From an uncultured Aquimarina sp. (lineage in GTDB: Bacteria; Bacteroidota; Bacteroidia; Flavobacteriales; Flavobacteriaceae), in the NCBI GenBank assembly GCA_947492105.1, contig CANLMN010000018.1, positions 1 to 64,000 on the forward strand: a DNA stretch of 64,000 nt. The letters are read 5' to 3'. Shown piece by piece: positions 61,661-64,000 of this stretch. The notes under the pieces were generated by a model. It had not been told where the DNA came from and did no database searches. It saw only the letters and a list, made by a program, of their open reading frames with translations. The translations under genes were made by a program, and so were the position numbers. The stretch's first letter is position 1. Each line of letters starts with the position of its first letter.

Positions 61661-63946
61661 TTATTGACATTTTTCACCAGCATCTTGAATTTTCCAATTA
61701 GTATCGTTAATGAGTTTTGTTCTAGCAGCCTTGGCCAAAGGTGAGCAATACGTAGAGCTACCTCCATCAAAAGTGACGTCATTATTTTTTGTCTTTTTTG
61801 ACAATGCTATCAATAATTGTTCGTAGGCGTCTTGTTGTAGTGTGACTCCAGCAAACATATTTGACATATCACTAATATTTTGGATATTCCAATTTGTTAT
61901 ATCAATATTTTTGATTCCGGAACGGCTAAACATATAAGCCATATTAGTAACACTTGAGGTGTCCCAGTCACGAACATCTGGTTGCGCTTTTGTGGCCAAA
62001 TAGAACATAGAGGCCATGCTACTTACACGGCTAAAATCAGGAGTGTCTGTGGCTTTGATGATCAAATTAGAACAATTTTTAAAAGCATGAAACATAATAA
62101 GCCATTCTCCGGTACCCCATTGATCTACCGATAGGAGTGTTTTTGGATCTGCATCATAAGCATTTATGAATTCAATACCCGGATATTTTCCTGTAATTTG
62201 AACAGTATGTGGTCCAGCTGTAGGGAAGGTGTGAACTGCTTCACCTGTAATTCCAAATTCGTCAAGTATGCCGTCGTTATCCCAGTCAATATTGTAATTA
62301 TAAGCATATCCAATGTTTACGGGGACAATAACTTTAGTTCCGGACCATGTGGTAATAAAAGCTTCACCTGGTTGTATGGATGCATCATACTTTACTATTA
62401 CAGTCCAATTTTGCGTTTCCTTGTTTTCTGCGGTTATTGTATAGGTAACGGGTTTGGTAAAATCAATTGCTTTTTCAGGCGTGTAGGATGCTAATGATGA
62501 AACAACTATAATAGGTGATAAAGTAGTTAAGGGTGTGCCTGGGAGTACTTTGGCTGTTACAGTATGTGTAATTGTGTCTATAATTGCTGGTGCTCTTTGT
62601 TCGGTTAATACAAAGGCAGTAATGTCGTTTTTCGAACTTCTGGTATCTGGAGCGATTTTTATGGTAACTATCCAATTTTGAGTGTCTCCGTTTTCTGCTG
62701 TCACTGTGTAGGTTACGGGTTTCGTGAAATTTGTGTGGGATTTTGGGGTATAGGATGCTTTTTTGGAGACCACTAAGTTAGGGGTTAGGTTACGTACATC
62801 TGTTTCAAAAGGCACGGTAAGTGTTGCGGTATGAGCAAAGGTGTCAATTTGAGCCAAGTTGTTAGGTTCGCTACGGGTTGAAAACTCCCGAATATCATTT
62901 TCATCACTTAGTGGATCGGCTTCTAAGATTACTTCTATTGTATAGCTGGTTATGGATCCATCTTCTGCAGTGATGTTGTATAATACTGGGTTAGTGAAAT
63001 CTTGTGGCTCATTGGATTTTGGTGTTATTGAAGCTTTGTCAGAAATACCTATAGTGGGGACTAGATTGGTAAGATCTGTTTTTGCAGGTAACTTTATTAG
63101 GACTGTATTGTCAGAAATAATGCCCATAGAGTTGTTTATAGAGATAGTTGTAATTTTTGCTTCATTGCTCAGTGGATTCTCGTTAACATTAAATTGTATC
63201 ACCTGTGATTTTTGTTGACCATTACTATCCAAAAGATCAAAACGGATTTCATGATTTCCAACACGGTTGGGAATAGCATTGACTTGGTAGGTTCCGGGGA
63301 TTATTGGGGTTAGTTTATTTTGTTCTATAATTTCTTGGGAAAGATTGGTTAATTTCCCCTCTCCATTTATAAATCTGTAATTATGCTCAAAAGTAGCTGG
63401 ATAGTCAGAACTGTTATTTTCTAAAGTAATCAAAATAGGTAATGTATCACCTTTTTTGATTGTTTTTGTTTGGGTAGTGGCTGTCCATTTTAAATCTAAA
63501 TTGTGAATAGTGTAAAATATGTCATGTTCTTGTATTTTTTCGAAATTATCATTCGTGGTTATTTTTATTTGGTGATCTCCTGAACTTAGCCCTTTGTAAT
63601 TGAGTGAAACGGTGAAGTCAAGCTCTGGGTCCAAAACAATTTTTTGATTAGTAGGAAGTGTATTTCCTTCATTATCTTCAAAAACTCCATTTCCTTTTAT
63701 TAATTCGTATTGGAAATAGTATTCAAACTCAGGTAGGACTTTTTGAGGAGTTATTGTAATGATCGTTGCTAAAGATTCTTTTACAAAGCCTTCCTGGATG
63801 GTGTTTATCGTCGTGCTGAAGTTTACATTTGTGATGAGTTGAATATCTTTGGTGTTACAGGAGAATAGGAGTACTAAAATCCCTATGATTACATAAAGAA
63901 GTATTCTTAGTTTTTTAGGTGTTGATTTTAAAGAAGTATCAATCAT
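61661..63946 (-). CDS. DUF285/BspA-type lipoprotein with repeated beta domains
   Basis: Large lipoprotein of 761 residues with lipobox LLFSC (C30) after a basic N-terminus and a single hydrophobic stretch. Residues about 30-270 form two or three Ig-like domains. About 270-540 hold three related units ending GSITSYTIEVILEA, GDTQNWIVTIKIA and KETQNWTVIVKYD, which resemble DUF5018 repeats (expression: tENgdTqnWtVtvk). The C-terminal part has BspA/DUF285 leucine-rich-like repeats (MASMFYLATKAQPDVRDWDT, SVTNMAYMFSRSGIKNIDIT, SDMSNMFAGVT). Such proteins are surface adhesins in related bacteria. The N-terminal signal is long; the frame starts at 63946. Confidence 0.85.
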   Translation of the reverse strand: MIDTSLKSTPKKLRILLYVIIGILVLLFSCNTKDIQLITNVNFSTTINTIQEGFVKESLATIITITPQKVLPEFEYYFQYELIKGNGVFEDNEGNTLPTNQKIVLDPELDFTVSLNYKGLSSGDHQIKITTNDNFEKIQEHDIFYTIHNLDLKWTATTQTKTIKKGDTLPILITLENNSSDYPATFEHNYRFINGEGKLTNLSQEIIEQNKLTPIIPGTYQVNAIPNRVGNHEIRFDLLDSNGQQKSQVIQFNVNENPLSNEAKITTISINNSMGIISDNTVLIKLPAKTDLTNLVPTIGISDKASITPKSNEPQDFTNPVLYNITAEDGSITSYTIEVILEADPLSDENDIREFSTRSEPNNLAQIDTFAHTATLTVPFETDVRNLTPNLVVSKKASYTPKSHTNFTKPVTYTVTAENGDTQNWIVTIKIAPDTRSSKNDITAFVLTEQRAPAIIDTITHTVTAKVLPGTPLTTLSPIIVVSSLASYTPEKAIDFTKPVTYTITAENKETQNWTVIVKYDASIQPGEAFITTWSGTKVIVPVNIGYAYNYNIDWDNDGILDEFGITGEAVHTFPTAGPHTVQITGKYPGIEFINAYDADPKTLLSVDQWGTGEWLIMFHAFKNCSNLIIKATDTPDFSRVSSMASMFYLATKAQPDVRDWDTSSVTNMAYMFSRSGIKNIDITNWNIQNISDMSNMFAGVTLQQDAYEQLLIALSKKTKNNDVTFDGGSSTYCSPLAKAARTKLINDTNWKIQDAGEKCQ

Positions 63947-64000
63947 GATTGTTCCTATAAGATTAATTTACAGCAATATAATAAAAAAAAGTTCTTGAAA

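Overview
The window is AT-rich chromosomal DNA from a Flavobacteriaceae-type bacterium (Bacteroidota), most likely a marine genus of the Aquimarina/Tenacibaculum kind. The evidence is: three secreted proteins with type IX secretion (Por) C-terminal sorting domains plus porT itself; TAnnTTTG-type minus-7 promoter boxes; a TonB receptor/DUF4249 pair; the GSII and GSIII glutamine synthetases typical of the phylum; a complete six-gene ebo cluster; and a carotenoid operon. The genus is an inference.

Layout. 1-2950 is a decayed accessory region at the 3' side of a tRNA-Arg(ACG) gene: transposase remnants, a reverse transcriptase (RT) gene with a long structured leader, and a tyrosine-recombinase remnant. 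3.4-10 kb holds apt, a secreted M14 carboxypeptidase, a secreted trypsin-like protease, an unusual secreted protein with a TonB-plug-like tail, and a Ca2+/Na+ exchanger. 10.2-13.7 kb has divergent GSII and GSIII genes. 13.7-22.3 kb has a sigma-54 two-component system facing a four-gene TolC/HlyD/ABC export operon. 23-32 kb has DUF4249/TonB receptor genes, an aspartyl-protease-like lipoprotein and a large tandem-repeat type IX cargo protein.

32.5-36.1 kb is a second accessory patch: a nuclease/helicase-like gene (DUF2075) bracketed by identical 77-bp direct repeats, another recombinase remnant, and a DUF4240 membrane gene broken by two frameshifts. 37.5-46 kb has a BI-1 family protein, rpe and eboABCDEF. 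46.5-53.7 kb has a J-domain-like protein, ubiE-porT, trkA-trkH and ypdA. 54.4-64 kb has a propeller-like lipoprotein, the carotenoid operon (CarH-like regulator, crtI, crtB, crtZ), an acyltransferase and a DUF285 lipoprotein.

Intergenic space is unusually repeat-rich. At least three families of 120-165 bp palindromic elements (called A, B and C here) recur, sometimes as half-A/half-B mosaics sharing one core. The best candidate for an undescribed system is the RT locus: the RT is preceded on the same strand by about 320 nt of folded sequence whose ends pair, as in defence RTs that copy a non-coding RNA. The second is the repeat-bracketed nuclease/helicase module.
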